Below, one piece after another: positions 24,186 through 32,528 of a DNA stretch of 35,839 nucleotides. The notes below the pieces were generated by a model. The model saw only the letters and a list, made by a program, of their open reading frames with translations, ran no database searches and was not told where the DNA came from. The stretch spans positions 1 through 35,839 of the forward strand of contig VGDE01000015.1 of assembly GCA_016869875.1 (NCBI GenBank), read 5' to 3'. How positions within the stretch are numbered: position 1 is the first letter of the stretch; each line of letters opens with the position of its first letter. This DNA is from Alphaproteobacteria bacterium (GTDB lineage Bacteria > Pseudomonadota > Alphaproteobacteria > Rhodobacterales > Rhodobacteraceae). The translations under genes were made by a program, and so were the position numbers.

Positions 24186-25298
24186 TCAGCCGGGCAGCGG
24201 CGGCGGCATCATGGTGAACAGCTGCGCCAGTTCGGGCACCTCTTCGGCGGGCAGCCAGCCGTCCTGCCCCGGCGTCCAGACCAGCGTGTCGCGGGCAAAG
24301 TTCCCTTCGGCCACCATGCGACCCAGATGTCCGCGGCCATAGGGGCCCTGTGCCGCGCCGCCGACCGCCACGTGCCAGACGGTTTCGACCGCGCGGCCGG
24401 GCAGGGGCGGCGGCGCAGGGGCGGCCTGGGCAGGCTGTGGAACCGCCCCCCACGGCCCCGCCCGCATCGAGGCTCCCATCGCGGCCCCCATCGCCGCCCC
24501 AAAACCCGCTCCGGCGCCACCTTCGTTGCGGGCGGCCGCCAGCATCGCCTCGGAGGCGGCATACTGGCCGAAACGGTCCAGATCGCCGATGATCCCCATG
24601 CTGGTGCGCTTGTCCAGCATCCCCTCGACCTCGGCGGGCAGGCTGATGTTCTCGATATAGAATTCGGGCAGGGTCAGGCCATAGGTCTCGATCACGGGGG
24701 CGATGGCCTTGGCGACCAGCCGGCCCAGCTGGTCCGTGTTGGCGGCCATGTCCAGGACCGGGATGTTCGAGGCGGCGATGGCGCGCGAGAATTCCTGCAC
24801 GATCACGTTGCGGATCTGGTAGGCGATCTCGTCGCGAGTAAAGTCGCCGTCGGTGCCGACGATTTCGGACATGAAGCGCGCAGGATCGGTCACGCGCATC
24901 GAATAGGTGCCAAAGGCGCGCAGGCGAACCGGGCCGAACTCGGGATCGCGCGCGATGATCGGGTTGCGGGTGCCCCACTTCAGGTCGTTGAAACGCGTCT
25001 TGTTGACGAAATAGATCTCGGATTTGAAGGGGCTGCGAAAGCCGTGATCCCAGTGCTGCAACCGCGTCAGGATCGGCAGGTTGTTTGTTTCCAGCAGGTA
25101 AAGGCCCGGGCCAAAGACATCGGCCAGCTGCCCTTCATGAACAAAGACGGCGGCCTGTCCTTCGCGCACCGTCAGTTTGGCACCGTACTTGATGGCTCGC
25201 CCTACCATGTCGAAGCGCCAGACCATCGTGTCACGGCTGTCCGCCGTCCATTCGATGACCTCGATGAACTCTCCGCCCAGGATGTCGAAAATGGACAT
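24186..25298 (-). CDS. SPFH-domain protein with C-terminal GYF_2 domain (YdjI-like)
   Basis: This 370-residue protein has an SPFH/band-7-type domain at about residues 45-250 (LTVREGQAAVFVHEGQL, FGPGLYLLETNNLPIL, FGTYSMRVTDPARFM, LPEFYIENISLP). An Ala/Gly/Met-rich linker (about 260-300) follows. A C-terminal module of about 55 residues has WHVAVGGAAQGPYGRGHLGRMV and TLVWTPGQDGWLPAEEV, the GYF_2 (DUF4339) pattern. There is no N-terminal membrane helix, as in the YdjI branch rather than flotillins. Start 25298 has GGGGGAC upstream; an ATG 12 bases earlier is possible. It is followed one base later by the zinc-ribbon gene. Confidence 0.83.
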   Translation of the reverse strand: MSIFDILGGEFIEVIEWTADSRDTMVWRFDMVGRAIKYGAKLTVREGQAAVFVHEGQLADVFGPGLYLLETNNLPILTRLQHWDHGFRSPFKSEIYFVNKTRFNDLKWGTRNPIIARDPEFGPVRLRAFGTYSMRVTDPARFMSEIVGTDGDFTRDEIAYQIRNVIVQEFSRAIAASNIPVLDMAANTDQLGRLVAKAIAPVIETYGLTLPEFYIENISLPAEVEGMLDKRTSMGIIGDLDRFGQYAASEAMLAAARNEGGAGAGFGAAMGAAMGASMRAGPWGAVPQPAQAAPAPPPLPGRAVETVWHVAVGGAAQGPYGRGHLGRMVAEGNFARDTLVWTPGQDGWLPAEEVPELAQLFTMMPPPLPG

Positions 25299-25352
25299 GA
25301 TGTCCCCCATGTCATGGCCCGCCCTTATGTATGGGACGCGCAGGGTGGTGGA

Positions 25353-26402
25353 TCAAGCGCTCTCGCCCAGCAGTTCCGCGGCGATCTGGCGGACGATGGG
25401 CATGGCCTCGGCCTCGGACATGCCCGGCGACAGGCGGCGGTCATACAGGATCTGCAGCAGCAGCTCGTCATGCCGGGTCAGCAGGGCGAATTCCTCGTCG
25501 TCGTTGAACAGCGAGGGGCGCACGCCGGGATCGTCATTGGCCAGCCCCATGCCCTGCGCCAGCTCCTCGTGGATGCAGGAGCTGCGCAAGAGGCGCGGAA
25601 GTTCCGCCCGGATCACCGCGACGGCATGGGCATAGGCGTTGCTGCCCCCCTGAGAATAGGCAAAGACCGAACAGCTGATGGCTGGCGGCAAGTCCGTCAC
25701 CAGCGCCACGTCCCGTGCGGGGATCCCCGGAACCAGCTGTTCCAGCCGCGGGCCGATGGCGCGCCGCTCGTCCTCGGTCAAAACCAGGATGGTGAAGTTG
25801 CCGCGTTCGGCCGTGAGCGTGACGGGATGGCGCGTTGCGGTCGAAAGGCGCCCGGCATAATCCGCGATCTCGGACCGCCAGGCCGGACGGCTGGCCATGT
25901 CGATCGAGTTGCCAAATTCCAGCTGCATCCGGACGGGCTGTTCCCACCGTCGCAGCGGCGCCGGACGCGACCGGGCCACCAGCCCGTCGCCCGAGCGGCT
26001 GTATTCGTCGCGCAGCGCGACTGCCAGAAAGTTGCGGGTCAGCGTTTCAGCGTCGATAGGGGCATCCTGGGGGACCCGGTCGCGGCGCAGGCGGCCTTGC
26101 GCCACCAGCCGCTGTTCGACCGCCATGTAATAGTCGCGCTGCGACTGGCTGGCAGGGCTGGCGCGCTGGCTTGCCTGCTGGGCGGCGGCATTGGCGGCGC
26201 GGTTCCGCTCGGCCCGGGCGCGGCGCAACTGGGCCTGCTCGACCGGCGCGCCCTGGATCTCGGGACGAGGCGTCGGGCGTTCGGCGGGCTGCAGGGAGTC
26301 GTCCACGCCCTGTCCGCAAGCCGTCAGCGTCAGCGCCGCCAACAGGGTCGCGGCAACCGCGTGCAGATGCCGGGACATCGGCCGGGGCGAAAGCGTCTGC
26401 AT
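25353..26402 (-). CDS. DUF2927 lipoprotein, putative metalloprotease-like
   Basis: This 349-residue exported lipoprotein has a lipobox Cys at C29 (TLTAC). A Gln/Ala/Arg-rich linker runs to about residue 110. The DUF2927 domain (about 115-345) carries CIHEELAQGMGLANDD (276-291), PSLFNDDEEFALLT (296-309) and HDELLLQILYD (311-321). HExxQxxGLxND resembles the zinc-protease HExxH pattern with Gln in place of the second His; H311 might supply the other ligand. Catalysis is unproven for the family. The ATG overlaps the telA stop by one base (TGATG) and has GGAGG upstream, indicating coupling. Confidence 0.82.
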   Translation of the reverse strand: MQTLSPRPMSRHLHAVAATLLAALTLTACGQGVDDSLQPAERPTPRPEIQGAPVEQAQLRRARAERNRAANAAAQQASQRASPASQSQRDYYMAVEQRLVAQGRLRRDRVPQDAPIDAETLTRNFLAVALRDEYSRSGDGLVARSRPAPLRRWEQPVRMQLEFGNSIDMASRPAWRSEIADYAGRLSTATRHPVTLTAERGNFTILVLTEDERRAIGPRLEQLVPGIPARDVALVTDLPPAISCSVFAYSQGGSNAYAHAVAVIRAELPRLLRSSCIHEELAQGMGLANDDPGVRPSLFNDDEEFALLTRHDELLLQILYDRRLSPGMSEAEAMPIVRQIAAELLGESA

Positions 26403-27586
26403 CAGCGGCCTCCGGTTCTTCCGGGAATGGCACCGGACTGGCGCGCGGAGGCCGAGGCCAGCGCATCGCGCAGCTCGGCCTCCATCCGCGTCAGCTCGCC
26501 CTCGGCGGCGGCGCGGCGCGTGCGGCCCTCGTCCGCGATGCGCAGGCTGTCCTCGATGGTGGCGATCAGCTGGGCATTGGCGGTGCGCACGGCCTCGATG
26601 TCGAAAACGCCGCGTTCGGTTTCAGCCCGGATCGTGGCGTTGGCCTGGCGCAGGTTGTCGGCGTTGCGGGTCAGCAATTCGTTGGTCAGGTCACTGGCCT
26701 CGCGCACGGCGCGCGCGGCCTCGGCACTGCGCTGGATGGTGACGGCCTGCGCCAGCTGGGTTTCCCACAAGGGCACCGTGTTCACCAGGGTCGAGTTGAT
26801 CTTGGTGATAAGCGACTTGTCGTTTTCCTGCACCAGGCGGATCGAGGGCAGCGACTGCATCGTCACCTGCCGCGTCAGCTTGAGGTCGTGGACGCGGCGC
26901 TCCAGGTCGTCACGCAGCGCGCGCAGGTCGCGCAGTTCCTGTGCCTCCATCACCTGGTCGGGCTGGGGCTGGGCAGCGACCTCGGCCTCCTTGGCAGGAA
27001 TGGTCTCGTAATCCAGCTGATGCAGCTTTTCCGTCCCTGCAGCAATGTATAGCGCCAGTTCGTCGTAAAAGGCCAGCGTGCGGTCATAAAGCAGGTCCAG
27101 CGACTTGACGTCCTTGAGCAGCTTCTGCTCGTGCGCTTCCAGTTCGGCGGTGATGCGGTCGATCTGGGTCTGCACCTGTTCGTAATTGGCCACGAACTTG
27201 GCAAAGGGCGCGGACCGCCCCAGCAGCTTTTCCCACCAGCTGCGGCTGCGCCGCATGTCCAGCTCCGTGGTCGAAAAGCCCCGGATCGTGGTCACGACCT
27301 CGCGCAGGCTGTCGCCGGCCGGGCCTACCTCCTTGGTCCTGACATCGGCCAGCATGCGCTGGCTGATCTGTTGCAGGTCGGCCTGCGCGCGCGTCCCGAA
27401 GCGCAGGATCGAGCCCGAGTCCCTCAGGTCGATCTCGTCCATGAGGCGGCGGATCTCGGCCTGCGTTGCGGGGTCTGCCTCGACCAGCCGGGCCGGTTCG
27501 GGCGCCGGCTCGGGCAGGGCCGCGCCGGTCAGGGCGTCGATCTCGGCCTGGGTGGCCTCGGCGCGGCGGCGGGTGTCGTCGGTCAT
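26402..27586 (-). CDS. telA: TelA-family toxic anion resistance protein
   Basis: This is a 394-residue, mostly helical cytoplasmic protein of the TelA/KlaA (PF05816) family. Recognisable parts are the RFGTRAQADLQQISQRMLADVRTKEVG-type region near residue 65, GFSTTELDMRRSRSWWEKLLGRS, and the long coiled-coil that follows, then ETQLAQAVTIQRSAEAARAV near residue 300. Members are linked to tellurite and cell-envelope stress resistance, but the biochemistry is unknown. ATG 27586 is chosen because AGGGGAC lies upstream. Two earlier in-frame ATGs (27610, 27643) are possible. It begins the minus-strand run telA-DUF2927-SPFH-zinc ribbon-PfkB. Confidence 0.87.
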   Translation of the reverse strand: MTDDTRRRAEATQAEIDALTGAALPEPAPEPARLVEADPATQAEIRRLMDEIDLRDSGSILRFGTRAQADLQQISQRMLADVRTKEVGPAGDSLREVVTTIRGFSTTELDMRRSRSWWEKLLGRSAPFAKFVANYEQVQTQIDRITAELEAHEQKLLKDVKSLDLLYDRTLAFYDELALYIAAGTEKLHQLDYETIPAKEAEVAAQPQPDQVMEAQELRDLRALRDDLERRVHDLKLTRQVTMQSLPSIRLVQENDKSLITKINSTLVNTVPLWETQLAQAVTIQRSAEAARAVREASDLTNELLTRNADNLRQANATIRAETERGVFDIEAVRTANAQLIATIEDSLRIADEGRTRRAAAEGELTRMEAELRDALASASARQSGAIPGRTGGR

Positions 27587-27719
27587 CTGGAATGTCCCCT
27601 TGTCAGCCATCCGCAGGGCGGCGCTGGCGCTTTGCATCAGCATATGGCGAAATCTCGTCCGATCAACGACATGGGGCGCGGAAAGTTTCGCCGGGTGGCG
27701 GTCCGGGCACAGGGGCGGG

Positions 27720-27751
27720 GCGGATGGGCCACGACGGGGCAGCCCATCCGC
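27720..27751. other. Strong hairpin after fadB
   Basis: A perfect 10-bp stem (GCGGATGGGC at 27720-27729, GCCCATCCGC at 27742-27751) with a 12-base loop starts 6 bases past the fadB stop codon. No T-run follows on the minus strand. It is a terminator without a U-tract or an mRNA 3'-protecting structure. Confidence 0.6.
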
Positions 27752-27757
27752 GGGTCG

Positions 27758-29941
27758 TCAGGCGGCGGCCTTCTGCCCTCCAAAGCGGCCATAAAAGCTT
27801 TGATTCTCCTCGGCCATCTCGCGCAGCAGCGCGGGCGCGCGGAACCGGTCGCCATGCGCCGCCGTCAGGCGGTCGCAGATCTCGACCGCGCGCGCCGCGC
27901 CCAGCATGTCCAGCCAGCCAAAGGGGCCCCCCGACCAGGGCGCAAAGCCCCAGCCCAGGATCGCGCCCACGTCGCCTTCGCGGATGTCCTCCAGCACGCC
28001 GTCCTCCAGCGCGCGCACGGCCTCGAGGCTTTGCGCGAACATCAGGCGGTGCTGGACATCATGCAGGCCGGGCTGATCCTCGGCACGCGGATACCGTGCG
28101 TCCAGCCCCTCCCACAGGCCCTGCCGCTTGCCGTCCTCATAGGCGTAGAAACCCGCATTCGCCTTGCGCCCCATGTGGCCCTGGTCGGCCATCCAGAACA
28201 GCACCTCGTCCACCTCGTTGTCGGAATAGGCCTCTCCCATGGCCGCGCGGGTGGCCTTGGCGATCTTGACGCCCAGGTCGATCGAGGTTTCGTCGACCAG
28301 CTGCAGCGGACCCAGGGGCATCCCCATCATCTTGGCCGCGTTCTCGATCAGCGTCGGGTTCACGCCCTCGCCCACCATGCGGATGCCCTCGTTGATGTAG
28401 GGAATGATGCAGCGGTTGGCGTAAAAGAAGCGTGCGTCGTTCACCACGATGGGCGTCTTGCGGATCTGGCGCACGAAATCCAGCGCCTTGGCCACCGCGC
28501 GCGGACCGGTCGCCTGTCCCTTGATGATCTCGACCAGGGCCATCTTGTCCACGGGGCTGAAGAAGTGGATCCCGATGAACTGCTCGGGCCTGCCGCTGGC
28601 CTTTGCCAGGTCGCCGATCGGCAGGGTCGAGGTGTTGGTCGCAAAGATCGCGTCCTGCGGGATGACCGCTTCGGCCCGGCGGGTGACCTCGGCCTTGACG
28701 GCGGGGTCCTCGAACACGGCCTCGACGATCAGGTCGCAGCCCTCCAGCGCGGCGTAGTCGGTGGTGGCGGTGATGCGGGACAGGACCTCGGTCTTCTTCT
28801 CCTCGGTCGCCTTCTTGCGGCTGATGGCCTTGTCCAGCAGTCCGGCGGAATGAGCCTTGCCCCTGTCGGCGCTGTCCTGCGCCGCGTCGATCAGCACGAC
28901 CTCGATCCCGGCCATGGCGCTGACATAGGCGATGCCCGCGCCCATCATGCCCGCGCCCAGGATGCCGACCTTTTTCACGGTCTGGTCCGGCGCCTCGGGA
29001 CGGTTGGCGCCTTTCTCCAGCGCCTCCTTGTTGATGAACAGGCTGCGGATCATCGCGGTCGAGGACGGGTTCATCAGCACATGCGTGAACCACCGCGCCT
29101 CGATCTTCAGGGCGGTGTCAAAGGGCACCTGCGCGCCTTCGTAGACGGCCGACAGCAGCGCCCTGGCTGCGGGATAAACGCCCATCGTCTTGGCATGGAC
29201 CATCGCGCTGGCGCCGACATAGGTCATGAAGCCCGCGGCGTGGAACGGTTCGCCCCCCGGCATCTTGTAGCCCTTGGCGTCCCAGGGCTTGACCAGGTCG
29301 GCATCCGTGGCGCCCAGCACCCATTCGCGCGCGGCCGCGACCGGATCGGCCACGACCTCGTCGATCAGACCCGCGGCCTTGGCCTTTCTGGGCTCCGACA
29401 GCTTGCCCTCCAGCAGAAAGGGCGCGGCTGCCATGATCCCCAGCTTGCGCACCAGCCGCGTGGTGCCGCCCGAGCCGGGGAAGATGCCGACCATGATCTC
29501 GGGCAGGCCGATCTTGGCCTTGGGATTCTCGGCCGCAAAGATCCGATGCGTCGCCAGCGGCAGTTCCAGCCCGATGCCAAGCGCCGTGCCGGGCAGGGCG
29601 GCCGCAATGGGCTTGCCGCCTTTCCTGGTCTTGAAGTCCATGCCCGCCAGCTCGATCTTGCGCAACAGGTGATGCAGCATCATGACGCCGTCAAAGACGC
29701 CCTGTGCGCCGCCCTGGTCCCGCATGCCTGCGATGACATTCAGATCCATCCCGGCGGCAAAGTCTTTCTTGGCCGACGTGATGACGATGCCCTTTACCGC
29801 CTCGTCGGCCAGTGCGTCGTCGATCAGCGCGTTCAGGGCGGTCGCGCCGTCCATCGACAGCACGTTCATCGACTTGCCCGGCACGTCCCAGGTGATGATC
29901 GCGGCGCCGTCGGCGCCTTTTTCCATCGTGAAATCGGTCAT
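27758..29941 (-). CDS. fadB: Multifunctional beta-oxidation protein: enoyl-CoA hydratase / 3-hydroxyacyl-CoA dehydrogenase
   Basis: This 727-residue FadB/FadJ-type protein hydrates enoyl-CoA and oxidises 3-hydroxyacyl-CoA. The N-terminal crotonase domain has the glutamates E126 (GIGLELPLA) and E148 (GLPEIMVGIFPG). The NAD domain starts at about 323 (KVGILGAGMMGAGIA), with the catalytic His in FIGIHFFSPVDKM (H459), followed by two C-terminal helical domains. ATG 29941 gives a normal N-terminus and has GGGAAAG upstream; the frame continues further up without support. Its start overlaps the cupin stop (ATGA). It is the last gene of the GST-fadA-cupin-fadB set. Confidence 0.92.
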   Translation of the reverse strand: MTDFTMEKGADGAAIITWDVPGKSMNVLSMDGATALNALIDDALADEAVKGIVITSAKKDFAAGMDLNVIAGMRDQGGAQGVFDGVMMLHHLLRKIELAGMDFKTRKGGKPIAAALPGTALGIGLELPLATHRIFAAENPKAKIGLPEIMVGIFPGSGGTTRLVRKLGIMAAAPFLLEGKLSEPRKAKAAGLIDEVVADPVAAAREWVLGATDADLVKPWDAKGYKMPGGEPFHAAGFMTYVGASAMVHAKTMGVYPAARALLSAVYEGAQVPFDTALKIEARWFTHVLMNPSSTAMIRSLFINKEALEKGANRPEAPDQTVKKVGILGAGMMGAGIAYVSAMAGIEVVLIDAAQDSADRGKAHSAGLLDKAISRKKATEEKKTEVLSRITATTDYAALEGCDLIVEAVFEDPAVKAEVTRRAEAVIPQDAIFATNTSTLPIGDLAKASGRPEQFIGIHFFSPVDKMALVEIIKGQATGPRAVAKALDFVRQIRKTPIVVNDARFFYANRCIIPYINEGIRMVGEGVNPTLIENAAKMMGMPLGPLQLVDETSIDLGVKIAKATRAAMGEAYSDNEVDEVLFWMADQGHMGRKANAGFYAYEDGKRQGLWEGLDARYPRAEDQPGLHDVQHRLMFAQSLEAVRALEDGVLEDIREGDVGAILGWGFAPWSGGPFGWLDMLGAARAVEICDRLTAAHGDRFRAPALLREMAEENQSFYGRFGGQKAAA

Positions 29942-30408
29942 GTTCTCTTTCCCTCTGTCGGGTAGGGGGTTCCGTCCAGATGCGTATGGCCCGCAGGCGT
30001 GTCCAGCAGATCGAGCCCCGGATAATGGCAGATGTTGTCGGGGTTGCGGCTGCCCGCGATCAGATAGGTCGCGGGCGCGTCGCTGTGGTTGCGCAGGCAA
30101 TGCGCCACGGGATCACCGGCCTTCCAGCAGCAGCAGTCACCGGGATGAAGGGCCGTCTCGACCCCGTCCTCGACCACCGTCAGCTCGCCCTCCAGCAGGT
30201 AAAGGAACTCGTCCTCGCGCTCTTCCCAATGGGGCTGGCTGCTCTGCCGGCCGGGATGCAGCGTTTCCAGCGCGATGCCGAACTGCGTCAGCCCGCCCGC
30301 CTCGGTCAGGTGCCGGTAGTGCAGGAAACCCCGTCCCAGGTTCCAGGGCGCCGGATAACCCGACACCCCTTCGGTCAGGGGCACGCTGTTCTTGCGGAGG
30401 ACCGTCAT
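29938..30408 (-). CDS. Single-domain cupin protein within the fad operon
   Basis: This 156-residue protein has one cupin barrel. Motif 1 reads PHWEEREDEFLYLLEGEL (59-76) and motif 2 reads GDCCCWKAGDPVAHCLRN (90-107), with H60, E62/E63, E67 and H103 as possible metal ligands. The common second His of motif 1 (HxH) is Glu here. Three successive Cys (92-94) are unusual. The family contains enzymes and binding proteins, and no function can be assigned. The start (30408) overlaps the fadA stop by one base (TGATG), and the stop overlaps the fadB start (ATGA). The open frame continues upstream inside fadA without a better start. Confidence 0.82.
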   Translation of the reverse strand: MTVLRKNSVPLTEGVSGYPAPWNLGRGFLHYRHLTEAGGLTQFGIALETLHPGRQSSQPHWEEREDEFLYLLEGELTVVEDGVETALHPGDCCCWKAGDPVAHCLRNHSDAPATYLIAGSRNPDNICHYPGLDLLDTPAGHTHLDGTPYPTEGKRT

Positions 30409-31619
30409 CAGACCCGCTCGATGATGGTGGCCGCGCCCATGCCCGAGGCGATGCACAGCGTCGCTAGGCCCACCGTCTTGTTCTGCCGCTCCAGCTCGTC
30501 CAGCAGGGTGCCGATGATGATCGCGCCCGTCGCGCCCAGCGGGTGTCCCAGCGCGATGGCGCCGCCATTGACGTTGACGCGGGCCGGATCGACCTGGAAC
30601 GCCTGCATGAAGCGCAGCACGACGCTGGCAAAGGCCTCGTTCACCTCGAAAAGGTCGATGTCGCTGATCGACATGCCGCTGTCGGCCAGGATCTTTTCCG
30701 TCACGGGCACGGGACCGGTCAGCATGATCGTGGGGTCGGTGCCGATCTTGGCGGTGGCGCGGATGCGGGCGCGGGGCTTGAGGCCATGGGCGCGGCCGAA
30801 CTCCTCGTTGCCGATCAGCACGGCAGCCGCGCCGTCCACGATGCCGCTGCTGTTGCCGGCGTGGTGGATGTGGTCGATGTGGTCCAGATGCGGGTATTTC
30901 AGCATCGCCACCTTGTCGAATCCGGGCATGACCTCGCCCATCTCCTTGAAGGCGGGCTTCAGCCTGGCCAGATCCTCGGCGGTGGTGCCGGGACGCATGT
31001 ACTCGTCGCGATCCAGGATCGTCAGCCCGTTCTGGTCCAGGACCGGGACGACGGACCTGTCAAAGCGCCCTTCCTGCCAGGCGGCCGCCGCGCGGCGCTG
31101 GCTTTCCACCGCCAGCTTGTCGGCCTCCTCGCGGGTAAAGCCGTATTCGGTGGCGATGATGTCGGCGCTGATCCCCTGGGGCACGAAATAGGACTTCATC
31201 GCCAGGCTGGGATCGACCGCGATGGCCGCCCCGTCGCTGCCCATGGCGACGCGTCCCATCATCTCGACCCCGCCTGCGATATAGGCATGGCCCGCCCCGC
31301 CCCTGACTTGGTTGGCGGCCAGGTTCACCGCCTCCATGCCGCTGGCGCAGAAGCGGTTGATCGACAGGCCCGGAATGCGCTGATCGAGGTCCGAGGCCAG
31401 CACGGCCGAGCGTGCCAGGCAGCCGCCCTGTTCCTTGACCTGGGTGACATTGCCCCAGATCACGTCCTCGACGGCGTGACCTTCCAGGTTGTTGCGCTCC
31501 TTGACGGCGTTCAGCAGGCGCGCGGACAGGGCCAGCGCCGTGACCTCGTGCAGGCTGCCGTCGGGGCGGCCCTTGCCGCGCGGCGTGCGGGCGGCGTCAT
31601 AGATGAAGGCGTCGGTCAT
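30408..31619 (-). CDS. fadA: Acetyl-CoA C-acyltransferase (thiolase) FadA
   Basis: This thiolase cleaves 3-ketoacyl-CoA in the last step of beta-oxidation. In its 403 residues are the nucleophile C91 (INRFCASGMEA), the GGAIALGHPLGATGA box with H359, and the second Cys C389 in LCIASGMGAA. Length and motifs fit the type I catabolic thiolases paired with FadB. The start overlaps the upstream GST stop (ATGA), and the stop overlaps the cupin start, so the whole set is translationally coupled. Confidence 0.93.
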   Translation of the reverse strand: MTDAFIYDAARTPRGKGRPDGSLHEVTALALSARLLNAVKERNNLEGHAVEDVIWGNVTQVKEQGGCLARSAVLASDLDQRIPGLSINRFCASGMEAVNLAANQVRGGAGHAYIAGGVEMMGRVAMGSDGAAIAVDPSLAMKSYFVPQGISADIIATEYGFTREEADKLAVESQRRAAAAWQEGRFDRSVVPVLDQNGLTILDRDEYMRPGTTAEDLARLKPAFKEMGEVMPGFDKVAMLKYPHLDHIDHIHHAGNSSGIVDGAAAVLIGNEEFGRAHGLKPRARIRATAKIGTDPTIMLTGPVPVTEKILADSGMSISDIDLFEVNEAFASVVLRFMQAFQVDPARVNVNGGAIALGHPLGATGAIIIGTLLDELERQNKTVGLATLCIASGMGAATIIERV

Positions 31620-32257
31620 GGGTCCTCCTTGGGCGCCCGGTCCGATGGATTGCCGGGCATCAGGTCATAGGGGTGTTTCCAGCCGGGAAGGGCGGCGATG
31701 TCCTTCAACCAGCGGTCGATATGGGGCCAGTCCCCGCGGTCAAAGCCGAAGGGTTCGGGATAGAACAGATAGCCGCACAGCGCGACATCCGCGATCGTCG
31801 GGCCGCCCGGCGCGACCCAGTCCCGATCGGCAAGATGGCCGTCCAGCACCTGGTACGCGGCCTTCAGCCGCCCCTGCAGGTACTCGGCCGCGCCGGCGGG
31901 ACGCTTGGCCGCGGGCAGGAAGTTCAGCAGGAACCGGGCCGGCCCTGCCTGCCCCGACAGCTTGTGGTTGTCGAACATCAGCCACCGCAGCGTTTCGTGC
32001 CGGTCGCTTCCCATCAAACGGCCGGTCCGCTCGGCGATGTGCAGCTGGATCACGGCCGACTGGCTCAGCGTGAGGTCGCCGTCGCGCAGGACCGGCACCT
32101 CGCCCATCGGATTGAGGGCCCGGAATTCCGGGCTGCGTGCCTCGCCGTTGAAGAAGTCGACAAAGACGGGGCGCCAGTCGTAGCCCGCCAGTTGCATCGT
32201 CAGCGCTGCCTTGTAGGCATTGCCGGATTCACCAAAACACCAAAGCTGTGCCGTCAT
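31616..32257 (-). CDS. Glutathione S-transferase family protein
   Basis: This 213-residue protein has an N-terminal thioredoxin-fold domain (MTAQLWCFGESGNAYKAAL, NPMGEVPVL with the cis-Pro, and LSQSAVIQLHIAER with the Glu/Ser glutathione contact) and a C-terminal helical domain (GGPTIADVALCGYL). The active-site residue is probably Ser or Asn near residue 10-12. ATG 32257 follows GGAGGGAAG; the frame upstream is open but unsupported. It is the first gene of the fad operon here. A role in detoxifying reactive acyl or aldehyde products is inferred only from context. Confidence 0.87.
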   Translation of the reverse strand: MTAQLWCFGESGNAYKAALTMQLAGYDWRPVFVDFFNGEARSPEFRALNPMGEVPVLRDGDLTLSQSAVIQLHIAERTGRLMGSDRHETLRWLMFDNHKLSGQAGPARFLLNFLPAAKRPAGAAEYLQGRLKAAYQVLDGHLADRDWVAPGGPTIADVALCGYLFYPEPFGFDRGDWPHIDRWLKDIAALPGWKHPYDLMPGNPSDRAPKEDP

Positions 32258-32318
32258 CTTCCCTCCAGAACCACCAGGGGCCTTGTGCCCCCGGACCCAT
32301 GCGGGGCATTCGGACAAC

Positions 32319-32344
32319 GAAGAAGGAGCGTTGGCTCCTTCTTC
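32319..32344. terminator. Perfect 11-bp hairpin, probable terminator of the acyl-CoA dehydrogenase operon
   Basis: GAAGAAGGAGC (32319-32329) and GCTCCTTCTTC (32334-32344) form a perfect stem with a 4-base loop. On the minus strand the stem ends in CTTCTTC followed by GTTGTCC, mildly T-rich. It lies 185 bases beyond the acyl-CoA dehydrogenase stop and 62 bases before the GST start, so it may separate the two transcripts. Confidence 0.55.
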
Positions 32345-32438
32345 AGCGGGCCTTCCTATGATCGGTGCTGCGGTACAGGCCGAAGAGCCGATGACCGCCA
32401 CCCGAATCGTCGTCTCCGCCCCGTGCCCACAGGGCCTG

Positions 32439-32455
32439 TCCCCTGCGACAGGGGA
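32439..32455. other. Second hairpin in the acyl-CoA dehydrogenase / GST gap
   Basis: TCCCCTG (32439-32445) and CAGGGGA (32449-32455) form a perfect 7-bp stem with a 3-base loop. A competing pairing, CCTGTC (32435-32440) with GACAGG (32447-32452), is also possible. No T-run follows. It lies about 75 bases past the dehydrogenase stop codon on the minus strand. Confidence 0.45.
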
Positions 32456-32528
32456 GGGGCCGGGGCGCCACTGTGGAAGTCCTTGTTTCCCGCATATCCA
32501 ACCTGCCTCTTTGCAGCGTGATCGCGCG

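Noticed and set aside
24183-29965. Two plus-strand open frames of about 940 codons opposite the SPFH-telA and fadB genes
   Set aside because: Both run antisense to recognised genes and their translations are repetitive Arg/Gly/Gln/His sequence without protein-family features.
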